Part shown: positions 23,294-34,227 of the stretch, piece after piece
Position numbering within the stretch: the first letter of the stretch is position 1
Layout of the letters: the number at the start of each line of letters is the position of its first letter
Notes under the pieces: generated by a model
Seen by the model: only the letters and a program-made list of their open reading frames with translations
Told to the model about the DNA's origin: nothing
The model's database searches: none
Program-made: the position numbers and the translations under genes
Assembly: GCF_029633865.1 (NCBI RefSeq)
Contig: NC_079216.1
Location: 18,954,315-19,018,314 of the forward strand
Direction: 5' to 3'
From: Lampris incognitus
Taxonomy: Eukaryota; Chordata; Actinopteri; Lampriformes; Lampridae
DNA length: 64,000 nucleotides

Positions 23294-24623
23294 ATTTGAT
23301 GAATACCAGAAGAAAAAACAGATCTGCAGCGACCCACAGCAGCCACACATCTCATAATGCGCTGAGTCGCGGTCAGTGCAATTATATAACATAAACCACC
23401 CACAGCAAAAAGCAATCACTAATGCCTTAATGTCAGACCCCATCATCCATTGCAACATGCCGTTGTCCATCGTTGAAAATAAAGTTTCTGTCACTTTTTG
23501 TCAGTGGTGGACAGCAAGTATACTCCAGTGTGTCGTAGAACCATAAATTCGAAGACGGAGATTGACAGCCTGGTTGCTGAAAGGAAGACGAAACTGAAAA
23601 ATCAGTTGGCACAAGCAGATCATGTCTCCGTCACGGTGGACATATGGTCTGATCGCAAGACGAGAGGATTCCAAGGGGTCACTGACCATTGGATGGAAAT
23701 GAAGCATGAGGCCCTTCAATTGAGGTCCAATTTGCTGGCAAGCAACCGTTTCAGAGGAGCACACACAGGGGAGTGGATATCCGAGGAGTTTGAAGCAGTC
23801 TGCGATAAGTATGGCATTAAAGTAAGCTAGGTTACATCCTTTGTGATAGAGCCGGTAATATGAAAAAGGCTTTCACAGTGTGCTTTCCAAAAGAACATGA
23901 AGAGGCGGATGATGATGATGATGACCTTGATGATGCAGACTGATGGAACGACCTTTCACTGGAAGAACAGGAAACCCTCAACGACACTCTGGGTAAAAAT
24001 GGTCAACAGCGTTTACAGTGTTTTGCCCACACCCTACAACTAGTGGTGGGAGATGGCTTAAAAGACACTAAAGTAATTAATTCAGCTCTTGCCAAAGCAT
24101 CGAGGCTGAGCTCGTTGCTTCACACCAGCACAACTTTCAAAGAAGCATTTGAGAATGCATTTGGATGGCATGGAATCCCTGCATCTGTAAATACACGTTG
24201 GAATTCACCGTTTAGGCAGGGGAAATCAGTGCTACACTGTGACTACCCACAACTGTGTAGGGTACTTGAAGTTGCAGGCCACAAGGACGTTACATTTTCA
24301 TCTAGAGAGTGGAGCCAACTGAAGGAGCTCATCAATCCTCTGCAGCCTTTTGCAGAGGTAACAGATCTAACCCAAGGAGAGAAGGTGGTAACGATCAGCG
24401 CAGTCATGCTTTGTGTTCTTTCTCTAAACCATCACTTGGAGACACTGAATCTTTGTCAACGTGAAAATGGCAAGGGCATCCAGAGATGGAGCAACTGCAC
24501 CCTTCTCGGACACAGTATATCTCAAAGCAGCGGTGCTGGATCCCTCTTTTGCCATGATGTGGCTGGACCATGATGTCCTAGTTGATGATGAGGTCAACGA
24601 GGAGGTAGTCGAACTGGTGAAAA
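23294..24623 (+). pseudogene. hAT-2 transposase exon 2 (broken catalytic region)
   Basis: Acceptor TATTTAATAG before 23294 and donor GTAAGT at 24624. It encodes RFDEYQKKK (parallel to hAT-1 KFQEYR), VTVDIWSDRKTRGFQGV, a DRAGNMKKAF second motif in a shifted frame, CFAHTLQLVVGDGLKD, NTRWNSPFRQ and LKELINPLQPFAEVTDLTQGE. Stops and frame changes near 23480, 23828 and 23943 kill it. About the same length as hAT-1 exon 2 but clearly diverged. Confidence 0.8.
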
Positions 24624-25475
24624 GTAAGTAGATTCTTATACTTGTTTGTTATTAAAACAGATAGTGTACTTTATTGTAAGTCATTAAATTGTCTTAAATT
24701 TGAATTAAAGAGGTCATAATTTCAACAAAAATTTTATTTTATTTTATTCATTAATTATTTTATTTTTTCAGAATTAGTTGAGTTCTTCTGCAGCAGAATC
24801 AAGAGTCTATAAAGATGGTCTATAAAACCCTAAGAAATGCCTATTCTTGATAAACCCAACTCCAGTACTTACCTGTCATACCTGTAGAGAGAAATCGAAG
24901 CAAATCCTAGTACTTACCTGTCTGAAGCCCTGTGGAAAAAATAGTAATGGTTAAATTTATCACACTACCTAATCACTTAGCGTGCTATCTTCCAAAAATA
25001 CATTTTAATAACAATAATAAGGTAATATTTAATGCAATGTTTCCCATATAACTGTATAGGCCTGGGGCCAACGAGAACCCCCACCAGGCCAACAAAATCC
25101 CCTTTTTTTAAATGCCAAAAATAACGCCAAATACCTATTTATTTGGAAATCAATAATCATTTGCGCTTGGGAGCTTACTTTTATGAAATAAATCCAGCTT
25201 ACTAAGTCATCCACTTCTTGTGATCACTTTGTTTTAAGTCTTGAATATGCAGAGTGAACAAAAATTTGAATGCAAATATAAATTGCAGACCGCCTGCTAC
25301 ACCAACCTACCGAAGCCGACTGTGCCAATTATGCCATCCTGCGTGCCGCGTCTGTTTAGCGGTTTTTCGGTATGCACCACCAGGCCTGAAAAACAATTGT
25401 AGGGGAAACTCTACTGTATTTAATTTACGCTAATCTTTTGTTTCTGTCTTTTTTATTTTTACTTGCTGTTGTCAG

Positions 25476-25861
25476 ATTTGATTCTGGAAGATGCTTCAGA
25501 TGCTGAACAACCTCCTGCCGCCCCAACCACCACTGAGGAAGATGATGCTATGGAAGAAGCAGGGCTTTTTTCAGCATATCAAAAGAAAACCAGGAAAGCA
25601 GTTAGTGGAAGTCCTGCATGTCAGCTTAGCTACTACCTTGACCAACGTGAAGGCCGGAGCAGTCTCCTGTTCTGGGCTCTAAACAGGAAGACTCTTCCTT
25701 CACTTTTCCGTGTAGCAGTGAGTGTCTTGGCAGTGCCGGTATCAAGTGCTCCAGTGCAGCGCGTGTTCAGCCATGGAGGGATAACAATGCGGCCTCATTG
25801 CGTTCAAATGAGCGATAAAGTCCTAGTCAGCTTGATATTTTGCAAATGCAATGCATTGTAG
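25476..25861 (+). pseudogene. hAT-2 transposase exon 3 (dimerisation domain)
   Basis: Acceptor TTGCTGTTGTCAG, open frame to TAG: acidic linker, YYLDQREGRSSLLFW, LPSLFRVAVSVLAVPVSSAP and VQRVFSHGGITMRPH. This exon is undamaged although exons 1 and 2 are broken. Confidence 0.8.
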
Positions 25862-25866
25862 GTCTA

Positions 25867-26959
25867 CACTCACTGGCCACTTTATTAGGTACACCTTGCT
25901 AGTACCGGCTGCACATCCATGATGCGAATCTCCCGGTCCACCACATCCCAAAGGTGCTCTATTGGATTGAGATCTGGTGACTGTGGAGGCCATTTGAGTA
26001 CAGTGAACTCATTGTCATGTTCAAGAAACCAGTCTGAAATGATTCGAGCTTTATGACATGGCGCGTTATCCTGCTGGAAGTAGCCATCAGAAGATGGGAA
26101 CACTGTGGTCATAAAGGGATGGACATGGTCAGCAACAATACTCAGGTAGGCTGTGGCGTTGACACGATGCTCAATTGGTACTAAGGGGCCCAAAGTGTGC
26201 CGAGAAAATATCCCCCACACCATTACACCACCACCACCAGCCTGAACCATTGATACAAGGCAGGATGGATCCATGCTTTCATGCTTTTGACGCCAAATTC
26301 TGACCCTACCATCCGAATGTCGCAGCAGAAATCGAGACTCATCAGACCAGGCAACGTTTTTCCAATCTTCTATTGTCCAATTTTGGTGAGCCTGTGCGAA
26401 TTGTAGCCTCAGTTTCCTGTTCTTAGCTGACAGGAGTGGCACCCGGTGTGGTCTTCTGCTGCTGTAGCCCATCTGCCTCAAGGTTCGATGTGTTGTGCGT
26501 TCAGAGATGCTCTTCTGCATACCTCGGTTGTAATGAGTGGTTATTTGTAATGAGTGGTTATTTGAGTTACTGTTGCTTTTCTATCAGCTCGAACCAGTCT
26601 GGCCATTCTCCTCTGACCTCTGGCATCAACAAGGCATTTTCGCCCACAGAACTGCCGCTCACTGGATATTTTCTCTTTTTCGGACCATTCTCTGTAAACC
26701 CTAGAGATGGTTGTGCGTGAAAATCCCAGTAGATCAGCAGTTTCTGAAATACTCAGACCAGCCCGTCTGGCACCAACAACCATGCCACGTTCAAAGTCAC
26801 TTAAATCCCCATTCTGATGCTCGGTTTGAACTGCAGCAGATCGTCTTGACCATGTCTATATGCCTAAATGCATTGAGTTGCTGCCATGTGATTGGCTGAT
26901 TAGAAATTTGCGTTAACGAGCAGTTGGACGGGTGTGCCTAATAAAGTGGCCGGTGAGTG
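25867..26959 (-). mobile_element. Tc1 (DD36E type) copy 1, defective
   Basis: TIRs CACTCACTGGCCACTTTATT and its complement, flanked by TA on both sides. The minus-strand transposase is damaged: about 125 bp encoding the C-terminus are missing near 25898, the start region has a small deletion near 26812, and a TAATGAGTGGTTATTTG segment is duplicated in tandem near 26530. The catalytic stretches ([29 protein letters not shown]) are readable. Inserted immediately after hAT-2 exon 3. Confidence 0.92.
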
Positions 26960-27026
26960 TATGTTGCAAGCTAGACAAGCAGCAAGAGTGTGTTTGTTTT
27001 GTATTGTTATTAAGAGTTTTGTGTTC

Positions 27027-27406
27027 AGGGGCCTCTGGTGGTGTAGGGGGCCAAGGCGTTGTTCTGCGCATCTCTGCATCACACAGCTGGGTGTTCGAAT
27101 CCCAACTGCGCCATTTCAAACCACGGCTGGAGGTCCATGTGGGTGGGGCATTAATTAGCCAGCCTCACCCGGGTTATAGGGGTTTAGGCTGGACTAAAAG
27201 CTCTAGGTTGTCGTCACTCTCCAGAGACCCCTCTGGATCATCTGGGCGCCTGCAGCTAAGTGAATAGAAAGTACTCATGCTTCGTCTCTCCTCAGATGGC
27301 CAAACAGGGTGTCTATCTCCATGAGACTGCAGTGTGTTAAAAAGCGAGGGTTTGTCATAGCGTGATTTGGAGGAGACGTGCCTACGGCTTCCTCCTCCTG
27401 TCGATG
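27027..27406 (+). mobile_element. Second tRNA-derived SINE family
   Basis: A tRNA-like head at 27028-27115 with box A-like GGTGTAGGGGGCCAAGG and box B GTGTTCGAATCCC, then an unrelated body. It differs from SINE A/B/C and from the 58316 SINE. The 3' border was taken at the hAT MITE target duplication. Confidence 0.6.
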
Positions 27407-27414
27407 GTCTAGAG

Positions 27415-27594
27415 CAGGGATGGGCAACAAAGGCCAGAAAGGGCTGGTGTGGGTGCAGGCTTTTGAACCAATGAGTAACACACCTGATTCTACTTAGGGA
27501 GTAGCTGATTAGTCAAATCATGTGTGTTACTGCTTGGTTGTAACAAAAGCATGCACCCACACTGGTCCTTTCTGACCTGTGTTGCCCATCCCTG
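27415..27594. mobile_element. 180-bp hAT MITE with perfect target duplication
   Basis: Ends CAGGGATGGGCAACA and TGTTGCCCATCCCTG. Flanks GTCTAGAG (27407-27414 and 27595-27602) are an exact 8-bp duplication. The internal arms are also partly palindromic. Confidence 0.92.
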
Positions 27595-28142
27595 GTCTAG
27601 AGACATTTTGTGACAGATCCAGCTATATGCGATTCAGGGAATTTGGGTGGGATAGGGATAATTTTTTTTTCATAAAATCCCCTTATTTATGCCTTATTTT
27701 AACCCATCTAAAAACATCCAACTGTTGTCCAAATTTGAATACAATAAAAAAAACAATTATTTCTAACATTATCTGTGTAGTTTATTCATGTACTATTATA
27801 ATGAAACTATTTCAATATTAACTGAAATGTAAAAAAAATGTGTTAAATTGGTATAAAACACCCTACATTTGAGACTTGATGACTTGACACCTGAAATTAG
27901 GGACTTGGCTTGACCTGAGCTCAGTGACTTGGGACTTGACTTGCGACTTGCCCTTCATGACTTGGGACTTGACTTGAGACTCGAAGGTTAAGACTTGAGA
28001 CTTACTTACTTACGACTTGCGTAACAGTGACTTGGTCACAGCTCTGCATCTTTAAATCAGACATCCTTCTTTTTACATCAAACTGAAGGGTTGACATGTT
28101 TGATGTATTCGTAAACCATCACATAAGAATGTTTATTCCCCA

Positions 28143-28215
28143 ACCTGTTAGGAACAGGGGAAAAGAGAAATAACGAGGAGGGACAGCGTTTGCTGTGCTC
28201 TTCAGTTCTGCTCGG
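28143..28215 (+). repeat. Dispersed repeat, copy 2 (TGTTAGGAACAGG family)
   Basis: Same sequence as 9892-9970 and diverges sharply after TTCAGTTCTGCTC. Possible LTR edge of an element otherwise absent from the window. Confidence 0.6.
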
Positions 28216-28402
28216 CGGGAGCCTTCTACACTACCTAGCGTGAAACTCCCTCTCAGATACAACAATGTTCAAGAAAATAAAAAGTAAATTAATTCAGTAT
28301 ATCACAAAATTGTGACCATACATTTAGCTGGCGTCACACGAGTACAGGATTGATTCCTTATGCAATATCTACTATGGCTATGAATATACCACACTTTTAG
28401 CC

Positions 28403-29112
28403 TTGTAGTCAAGACCACCCAAGTCCAGAACAAGTCTTCAGGGAGACAAGTCTGAGACCAAAGCTTATCGAGTCCAAGTCAAGTCCAGGACTTTAAGGTG
28501 ATGATTCCAACTCAAGACCAATGGGGCAAAAGCCTCTGTAAAGACTGACACCAGGACATGACCAGTCCAGTTAAACTTCACGACAGTAACTGGCAGCATA
28601 CCATCATAGTAGAGACATTTCACTACACTGTAATATTTATTTAGGCTTCAAGGAATTTAATGAATGTTTCAGATTCAAGTGTTTTAATGTTTCAGTGGTA
28701 TAGATTAATAATAAGAAAAAATTGATTAGATTATAATTTACTGTCCAAGACTGTCCAACTACAAGTATGTAATCCATATTTTTAATTTACACTTAATAAA
28801 ATGAACATCAGACTTCCCCAAGGAAATCAATAAAGTGCGATCTAATCTAATTTGTTTATTTTATTTATTTTTTATTATTATCAATTTACGACAATGAAAT
28901 GCCGGACATTTGGCATCTGAAACATTCCTTCTTTGGTAGAGGGGGGGAAAAAAAGGACAAAAAATATTGCAGTGTACTGAAATTGTGACTGTTATTACGA
29001 TAATAACCTACTACAAGTACAGTCATCGTGTTTAATGGGACTTGTAATGTTCTGGTGTGGGTCTTCGCAGAAGTTGTGGCCCCATTAGTCTTGAGCTAAA
29101 GTCCTGGTCTGG
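28403..29112. mobile_element. hAT-like non-autonomous element, interrupted by duplication breakpoint
   Basis: Left end CCTTGTAGTCAAGACCAC. The matching right end is complete only in the duplicated copy (30630-30652), where its complement reads CCTTGTAGTCAAGACCACTC. In this copy the right end has an 18-bp internal deletion. CAAGTC-rich subterminal repeats resemble those of hAT-1 and hAT-2. Confidence 0.6.
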
Positions 29113-30281
29113 ACTACAAGGTTACTAACAGCTTTAGTATTCCTTTTCTGAAATCAAGCATAACTTTGTTATTTTCTTATCCAAGGGCATGTTATCAGAC
29201 TTTTTCAACAATCATACTGTTTTGTTGAAATATGATTTTAGAGTAAGATGTTCTTCAGGCTTAACGAATAAAATATTGTTAAGACTGAAAAAAAAACCCC
29301 TGCCAAACAAATAAACTAACCAACCAACTCATGAATTTCTGTATTTTACTGACGGTAGCAGCTCGGTCAACCGTCTCCATCTTCTCAGTGGTTCTTCTGC
29401 TTGGTACCAAGCCATCATGGGAACCAGGGTCCAGCTCTGGCCCCTCAATGGGGCTCGTAGGCTCCTTCGGGGCCTCAAGGCCGGACAGATTGAACTCTAA
29501 ATCAGACGTCTGCCAACACAAACAAAGAGGTTACTGAAGTATAAACTAAAATTACTCAAGGTTTTTTTTTCCAATTTTAAAACTAGGCAAGTCGTGAGCT
29601 GCAAAACTGGCCAAGAAAAATGGAGTTGTACTTTCACATTCGTTCGTGGATTTCACTCCCACCTAAAACGACCATGGGAGGTCAAAATGACCGCCAGTTT
29701 TTAAACTCCAACATAAACACCCAATTGCACTGCATATGTTAGTATGTCTGTTATGAAACTGACACCAAAATTAACATTTTAATACAATAATACTATTTCT
29801 AAACAACTTAAACTTCAGAGAGACATGGTCGAACTTGAATAGCAAAATTGAAAAAGTGAAAATATTACCTGAGAAATGGAAATCACATATTGCTAGTCTA
29901 ACAAATGTAACGAGACCTATAAAATGTGAAATGTAAAAAAAGAACTGAAAAGAATTATTAAAACAGTCCCAAACAACGACAGGAACTTAACTACTACAAT
30001 GACCGGGAGCGGTCATTTTCACCACCAGTTTTTAAACTCTGTATCTGTCAAGATAAATACCGAGTTGAGATATTAATGCATTACATATGCTAGTATGTCT
30101 GTTGTGAAACTAACTGACACCAAAATTAACATTTTAACACCTTTAATACCATTTTTCAAACAATGTAAAATAGCCGCTGAACAATGCCTGTAAATTCTGC
30201 AACGCGTCGGTGGTAGTCATGGTGCGTCTGTAACCAGACATGTTGGCAATAATCAAAAATCAAGTTTAGAGTATTTCTCTT
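28746..30281 (+). repeat. Tandem duplication, unit 1 (1536 bp)
   Basis: From CAAGACTGTCCAACTACAAG to TTTAGAGTATTTCTCTT. The next 1539 bp repeat it with only scattered substitutions and short indels. It contains an exon-like minus-strand ORF and several AATGACCG/CGGTCATT-type inverted motifs. Confidence 0.93.
29325..29509 (-). pseudogene. Exon-like ORF in duplication unit 1
   Basis: Minus strand: acceptor TTTGTGTTGGCAG, then an acidic, Pro/Ser-rich frame (TSDLEFNLSGLEAPKEP..., ending VSKIQKFM). It could be the N-terminal acidic exon of a transposase; I cannot identify it. No strong donor follows. Confidence 0.35.
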
Positions 30282-31820
30282 CAAGACTGTCCAACTACAA
30301 GTATGTAATCCATATTTTTAATTTACCCTTAATAAAATGAACATCAGACTTCCCCAAGGAAATTGATAAAGTGTGATCTAATCTAATTTGTTTATTTTTT
30401 ATTATTATCAATTTACGACACTGAAATGCCGGACATTTGGCATCTGAAACATTCCTTCTTTGGTAGAGGGGGGAAAAAAAGGACAAAAAATATTGCAGTG
30501 TACTGAAATTGTGACTTTTATTACGATAATAACCTACTACAAGTACAGTCATCGTGTTTAATGGGACTTGTAATGTTCTGGTGTGGGTCTTCACAGAAGT
30601 TGTGGCCCCATTAGTCTTGAGCTAAAATCCTGGTCTGGACTTGAGTGGTCTTGACTACAAGGTTACTAATAGCTTTAGTATTCCTTTTCTGAAATCAAGC
30701 ATAACTTTGTTATTTTCTTATCCAAGGGCATGTTATCAGACTTTTTCAACAATCATACTGTTTTGTTGAAATATGATTTTAGAGTAAGATGTTCTTCAGG
30801 CTTAATGAATAAAATATTGTTAAGACTGAAAAAAAAAACCCTGCCAAACAAATAAACTAACCAATCAACTCATGAATTTCTGTATTTTACTGACGGTAGC
30901 AGCTTGGTCAACCGTCTCCATCTTCTCAGTGGTTCTTCTGCTTGGTACCAAGCCATCATGGGAACCAGGGTCCAGCTCTGACCCCTCAATGGGGCTCGTA
31001 GGCTCCTTCGGGGCCTCAAGGCCGGACAGATTGAACTCTAAATCAGACGTCTGCCAACACAAACAAAGAGGTTACTGAAGTATAAACTAAAATTGATCAA
31101 GGTTTTCTTTCCAATTTTAAAACTAGGCAAGTCGTGAGCTGCAAAACTGGCCAAGAAAAATGGAGTTGTACTTTCACATTCGTTCGTGGATTTCACTCCC
31201 ACCTAAAACGACCATGGGAGGTCAAAATGACCGCCAGTTTTTAAACTCCAACATAAACACCCAATTGCACTGCATATGTTAGTATGTCTGTTATGAAACT
31301 GACACCAAAATTAACATTTTAACAACAATAATACTATTTCTAAACAACTTAAACTTCAGAGAGACATGGTCGAACTTGAATAGCAAAATTGAAAAAGTGA
31401 AAATATTACCTGAAAAATGGAAAACACATATTGCTAGTCTAACAAATGTAACGAGACCTATAAAATGTGAAATGTAAAAAAAGAACTAAAAAGAATTATT
31501 AAAACAGTCCCAAACAACAACAGGAACTTTACTACAATGACCGGGAGCGGTCATTTTCACCACCATAGTTTTTAAACTCTATATCTGTCAAGATAAATAC
31601 TGAGTTGAGATATTAATGCATTACATATGCTAGTATGTCTGTTGTGAAACTAACTGACACCAAAATTAAAATTTTAACACCTTTAATACTATTTTTCAAA
31701 CAATGTGAAATAGCCGCTGACCAATGCCTGTAAATTCTGCAACGCGTCGGTGGTAGTCATGGTGCGTCTGTAACCAGACATGTTGGCAATAATCAAAAAT
31801 CCAGTTTAGAGTATTTCTCT
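30282..31820 (+). repeat. Tandem duplication, unit 2 (1539 bp)
   Basis: Second copy of 28746-30281. It keeps the complete right end of the hAT-like element, has two amino-acid replacements in the shared ORF (Pro to Ser, Arg to Gln) and otherwise matches closely. Confidence 0.93.
30873..31050 (-). pseudogene. Exon-like ORF in duplication unit 2
   Basis: Duplicate of the ORF at 29325-29509 with the same acceptor. The frame stayed open in both copies, but the duplication may be too recent for that to mean constraint. Confidence 0.35.
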
Positions 31821-32387
31821 GCAATGAAAAACGCTAGTTTTTTTTTCTAGGACAGAGCAATGAGTTTTGCGAAGGAAATGATGCGACCAAAACACATCAA
31901 ATAGTGACATGACGCGCATGATCACGCGCAAATTACGAGACGGTCATGTTGACCGGTCATGGTCGTTTTAGGTAGCTCTTTTCGTAACTTTTTTTGTGCG
32001 ATTGATCTAAAACTAATTTTAATGCAAATATATGCAATTTAGGGAGTGGCAGGTCTGTATCTTCTTTTTTTTAACCACAAAGTTATTAAACTTTGAAAAT
32101 CCAAAAACGGCCATAATGACCGTCTTGGTCACACAATTGAACTGATTTTTGACCAATTGAACGGCTCACTGCATGATAATCATGATTTCCTTACCTCCTC
32201 CATTAGTTGATACGGTTGTTAAAATGTGGCAAACTTGATTTGAGCGAGGTTATTTTTCAAAAAACAACAAATGAGCTCATTCTACACGCGTGGAGCACGA
32301 GACGTGGAACGCTTCGAAACTTTAAAAAACAGCGTGCAGATTAAAGTGCCGACATTACAGACAATTAAAAAAAAAACAAGGTCACAA
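31821..32387. other. AT-rich region with CGGTCATT motifs
   Basis: Continues the unit-2 sequence type: ACCGGTCATGGTCGTTTTAGG at about 31950 and GGCCATAATGACCGTC at about 32110 echo motifs inside the duplication. No ORF recognised. Possibly one degenerate DNA transposon together with the duplicated segment. Confidence 0.35.
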
Positions 32388-32790
32388 TCCATCCACCATT
32401 CCCCAAAAGTTGATGCTAGAGCCAACGGGATGTGGGCACGAACGTAGCCGTGATTGGCTGTTGCAGCCGTGGCTGGCTGTTACGTCGGCCAATAGACAGC
32501 GCGGAACCTCGAAGCGAACTGAAACGTTTAGCTAGCTAGTTTACAACTGACCTTAACACTGCCAGATCGTACTCTAACCCTAACCCTACCGTTATTGCTA
32601 TCGCTAGCTAACCAACGTTGACTTAATTCGCCTCAACTATTTCTCTGTCTGTCGGTCTGGCAGTCAGTGCGCTTCGAGGTTCCGACGCAACAACCAATCA
32701 CGTCTACTTCCGTGCCTACACCCCGTTGGATCTAGCATCAACCTTATCCAAACCGCTTACTCTGCTCTCTGGTTGACGGGATGCTGGGGC
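32388..32790 (-). mobile_element. SINE copy C tail, split by a MITE
   Basis: ATCCATCCACCATTCC at 32388-32404, then a MITE, then TTATCCAAACCGCTTAC...GGGATGCTGG (32737-32790). Together these are the (ATCC)n tail and 3' body of the SINE. The remaining body and tRNA head of the same family lie at 57210-57570, beyond Gypsy D. Confidence 0.7.
32407..32736. mobile_element. MITE inserted in SINE C
   Basis: Inverted ends GTTGATGCTAGAGCCAACGG and complement of GTTGATGCTAGATCCAACGG, with inner inverted arms around GGAACCTCGAAGCG. Flanks TTCCCCAAA and TTATCCAAA resemble a 9-bp duplication with two mismatches. Confidence 0.7.
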
Positions 32791-33007
32791 TGTCATGGAC
32801 TCTGTTGGAGCTTCCTGCTCCTCTAAACCCCCTCCCTCTGCTGCTTCTCCTGCACACACCCCTCCGTTCATTCTCCGATCAGCACCTGCCAGCTGTTCCA
32901 ACCAGTACACTGTTTCCACCCACTGGCACTCCCCTGCATTATCTGTCAGCCTATTAGTTGCTCATTCTGCCACACTCGTTGCTTGTCTGTTTCATCACCC
33001 CAGTATA
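32791..33007 (+). repeat. Gypsy D 5' LTR, first part
   Basis: Starts TGTCATGGACTC and matches the first part of the 3' LTR (56857 onward) through CACCCCAGTATA, where the Tc1 copy 2 interrupts it. Confidence 0.85.
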
Positions 33008-34227
33008 CGCTCACTGGCCACTTTATTAGGTACACCTTGCTAGTACTGGGTTGGACCCCCTTTTGCCTTCAGAACTGCCTTAATCCTTCGTGGCATAGAT
33101 TCAGCAAGGTACTGGAAACATTCCTCAGAGAGTTTGGTCCATATTGACATGATAGCATCACGCAGTTGCTGCAGATTTGTCGGCTGCACATCCATGATGC
33201 GAATCTCCCGGTTCACCACATCCCAAAGGTGCTCTATTGGATTGAGATTTGGTGACTGTGGAGGCCATTTGAGTACAGTGAACTCATTGTCATGTTCAAG
33301 AAACCAGTCTGAAGTGATTCGAGCTTTATGACATGGCGCGTTATCCTGCTGGAAGTAGCCATCAGAAGATGGGAACACTGTAGTCATAAAGGGATGGACA
33401 TGGTCGGCAACAATACTCAGGTAGGCTGTGGCGTTGACACGATGCTCAATTGGTACTAAGGGGCCCAAAGTGTGCCAAGAAAATATCCCCCACACCATTA
33501 CACCACCACCACCAGCCTGAACCATTGATACAAGGCAGGATGGATCCATGCTTTCATGCTTTTGACGCCAAATTCTGACCCTACCATCCGAATGTCGCAG
33601 CAGAAATCGAGACTCATCAGACCAGGCAACGTTTTTCCAATCTTCTATTGTCCAATTTTGGTGAGCCTGTGCGAATTGTAGCCTCAGTTTCCTGTTCTTA
33701 GCTGACAGGAGTGGCACCCGGTGTGGTCTTCTGCTGCTGTAGCCCATCTGCCACAAGGTTTGACGTGTTGTGCGTTCAGAGATGCTCTTCTGCATACCTC
33801 GGTTGTAATGAGTGGTTATTTGAGTTACTGTTGCTTTTCTATCAGCTCGAACCAGTCTGGCCATACTCCTCTGACCTCTGGCATCAACAAGGCATTTTCG
33901 CCCACAGAACTGCCGCTCACTGGATATTTTCTCCTTTTCGGACCATTCTCTGTAAACCCTAGAGATGGTTGTGTGTGAAAATCCCAGTAGATCAGCAGTT
34001 TCTGAAATACTCAGACCAGCCCGTCTGGCACCAACAACCATGCCACGTTCAAAGTCACTTAAATCACCTTTCTTCCCCATTCTGATGCTCGGTTTTAACT
34101 GCAGCAGATCGTCTTGACCATGTCTACATGCCTAAATGCATTAAGTTGCTGCCATGTGATTGGCTGATTAGAAATTTGCGTTAACGAGCAGTTGGACGGG
34201 TGTGCCTAATAAGGTGGCCGGTGAGTG
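33008..34227 (-). mobile_element. Tc1/mariner DD36E transposon copy 2, complete
   Basis: 1220 bp, TIRs CGCTCACTGGCCACTTTATT and CACTCACCGGCCACCTTATT (complement of the right end), TA on each side. It contains an intact transposase. The TIRs differ from copy 1 by one or two substitutions. Confidence 0.95.
33040..34080 (-). CDS. Tc1 transposase, intact, DD36E
   Basis: 346 codons, ATG at 34080 and TAG at 33040, no interruption. N-terminal paired-like helix-turn-helix domain ([19 protein letters not shown], then [11 protein letters not shown] and TISRVYREW), a basic linker, and a second HTH region around [19 protein letters not shown]. Catalytic motifs: WSDESRFLL (first Asp), [12 protein letters not shown] (second Asp) and NPIEHLWD (Glu). 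The second Asp and the Glu are separated by 36 residues instead of the usual 34, which places it in the DD36E group (called Incomer in the literature). Gly-rich box [12 protein letters not shown] present. All catalytic residues are kept, so it may still be functional. Confidence 0.93.
   Translation of the reverse strand: MGKKGDLSDFERGMVVGARRAGLSISETADLLGFSHTTISRVYREWSEKEKISSERQFCGRKCLVDARGQRSMARLVRADRKATVTQITTHYNRGMQKSISERTTRQTLWQMGYSSRRPHRVPLLSAKNRKLRLQFAQAHQNWTIEDWKNVAWSDESRFLLRHSDGRVRIWRQKHESMDPSCLVSMVQAGGGGVMVWGIFSWHTLGPLVPIEHRVNATAYLSIVADHVHPFMTTVFPSSDGYFQQDNAPCHKARITSDWFLEHDNEFTVLKWPPQSPNLNPIEHLWDVVNREIRIMDVQPTNLQQLRDAIMSIWTKLSEECFQYLAESMPRRIKAVLKAKGGPTQY

Larger units (their letters stand above)
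15388..28046 (+). mobile_element. hAT-2: older hAT transposon inflated to 12.7 kb by nested insertions
   Basis: The left end starts CAGAGTTGTGGACCCGAGTC; the right end (reverse complement) starts CAGAGCTGTGACCAAGTCAC. Flanks are CATATTTA (15380-15387) and CATCTTTA (28047-28054), an 8-bp target duplication with one mismatch. Subterminal GACTTG/CAAGTC repeats occupy 15400-15535 and 27865-28030. The three transposase exons (17060-17343, 23294-24623, 25476-25861) belong to it. Everything else inside arrived later: LINE fragment, CA repeat, split SINE with LINE, MITEs, Tc1, another SINE and a hAT MITE. Only 263 bp separate it from hAT-1. Confidence 0.85.

Noticed and set aside
27028-27115. tRNA gene
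   Set aside because: Continues without a break into a SINE body; stems are incomplete.
32571-32590. Telomere-like (CTAACC)n
   Set aside because: Only two units, inside a MITE; a similar short run at 59090-59115 is inside a related type of element. No telomeric array.
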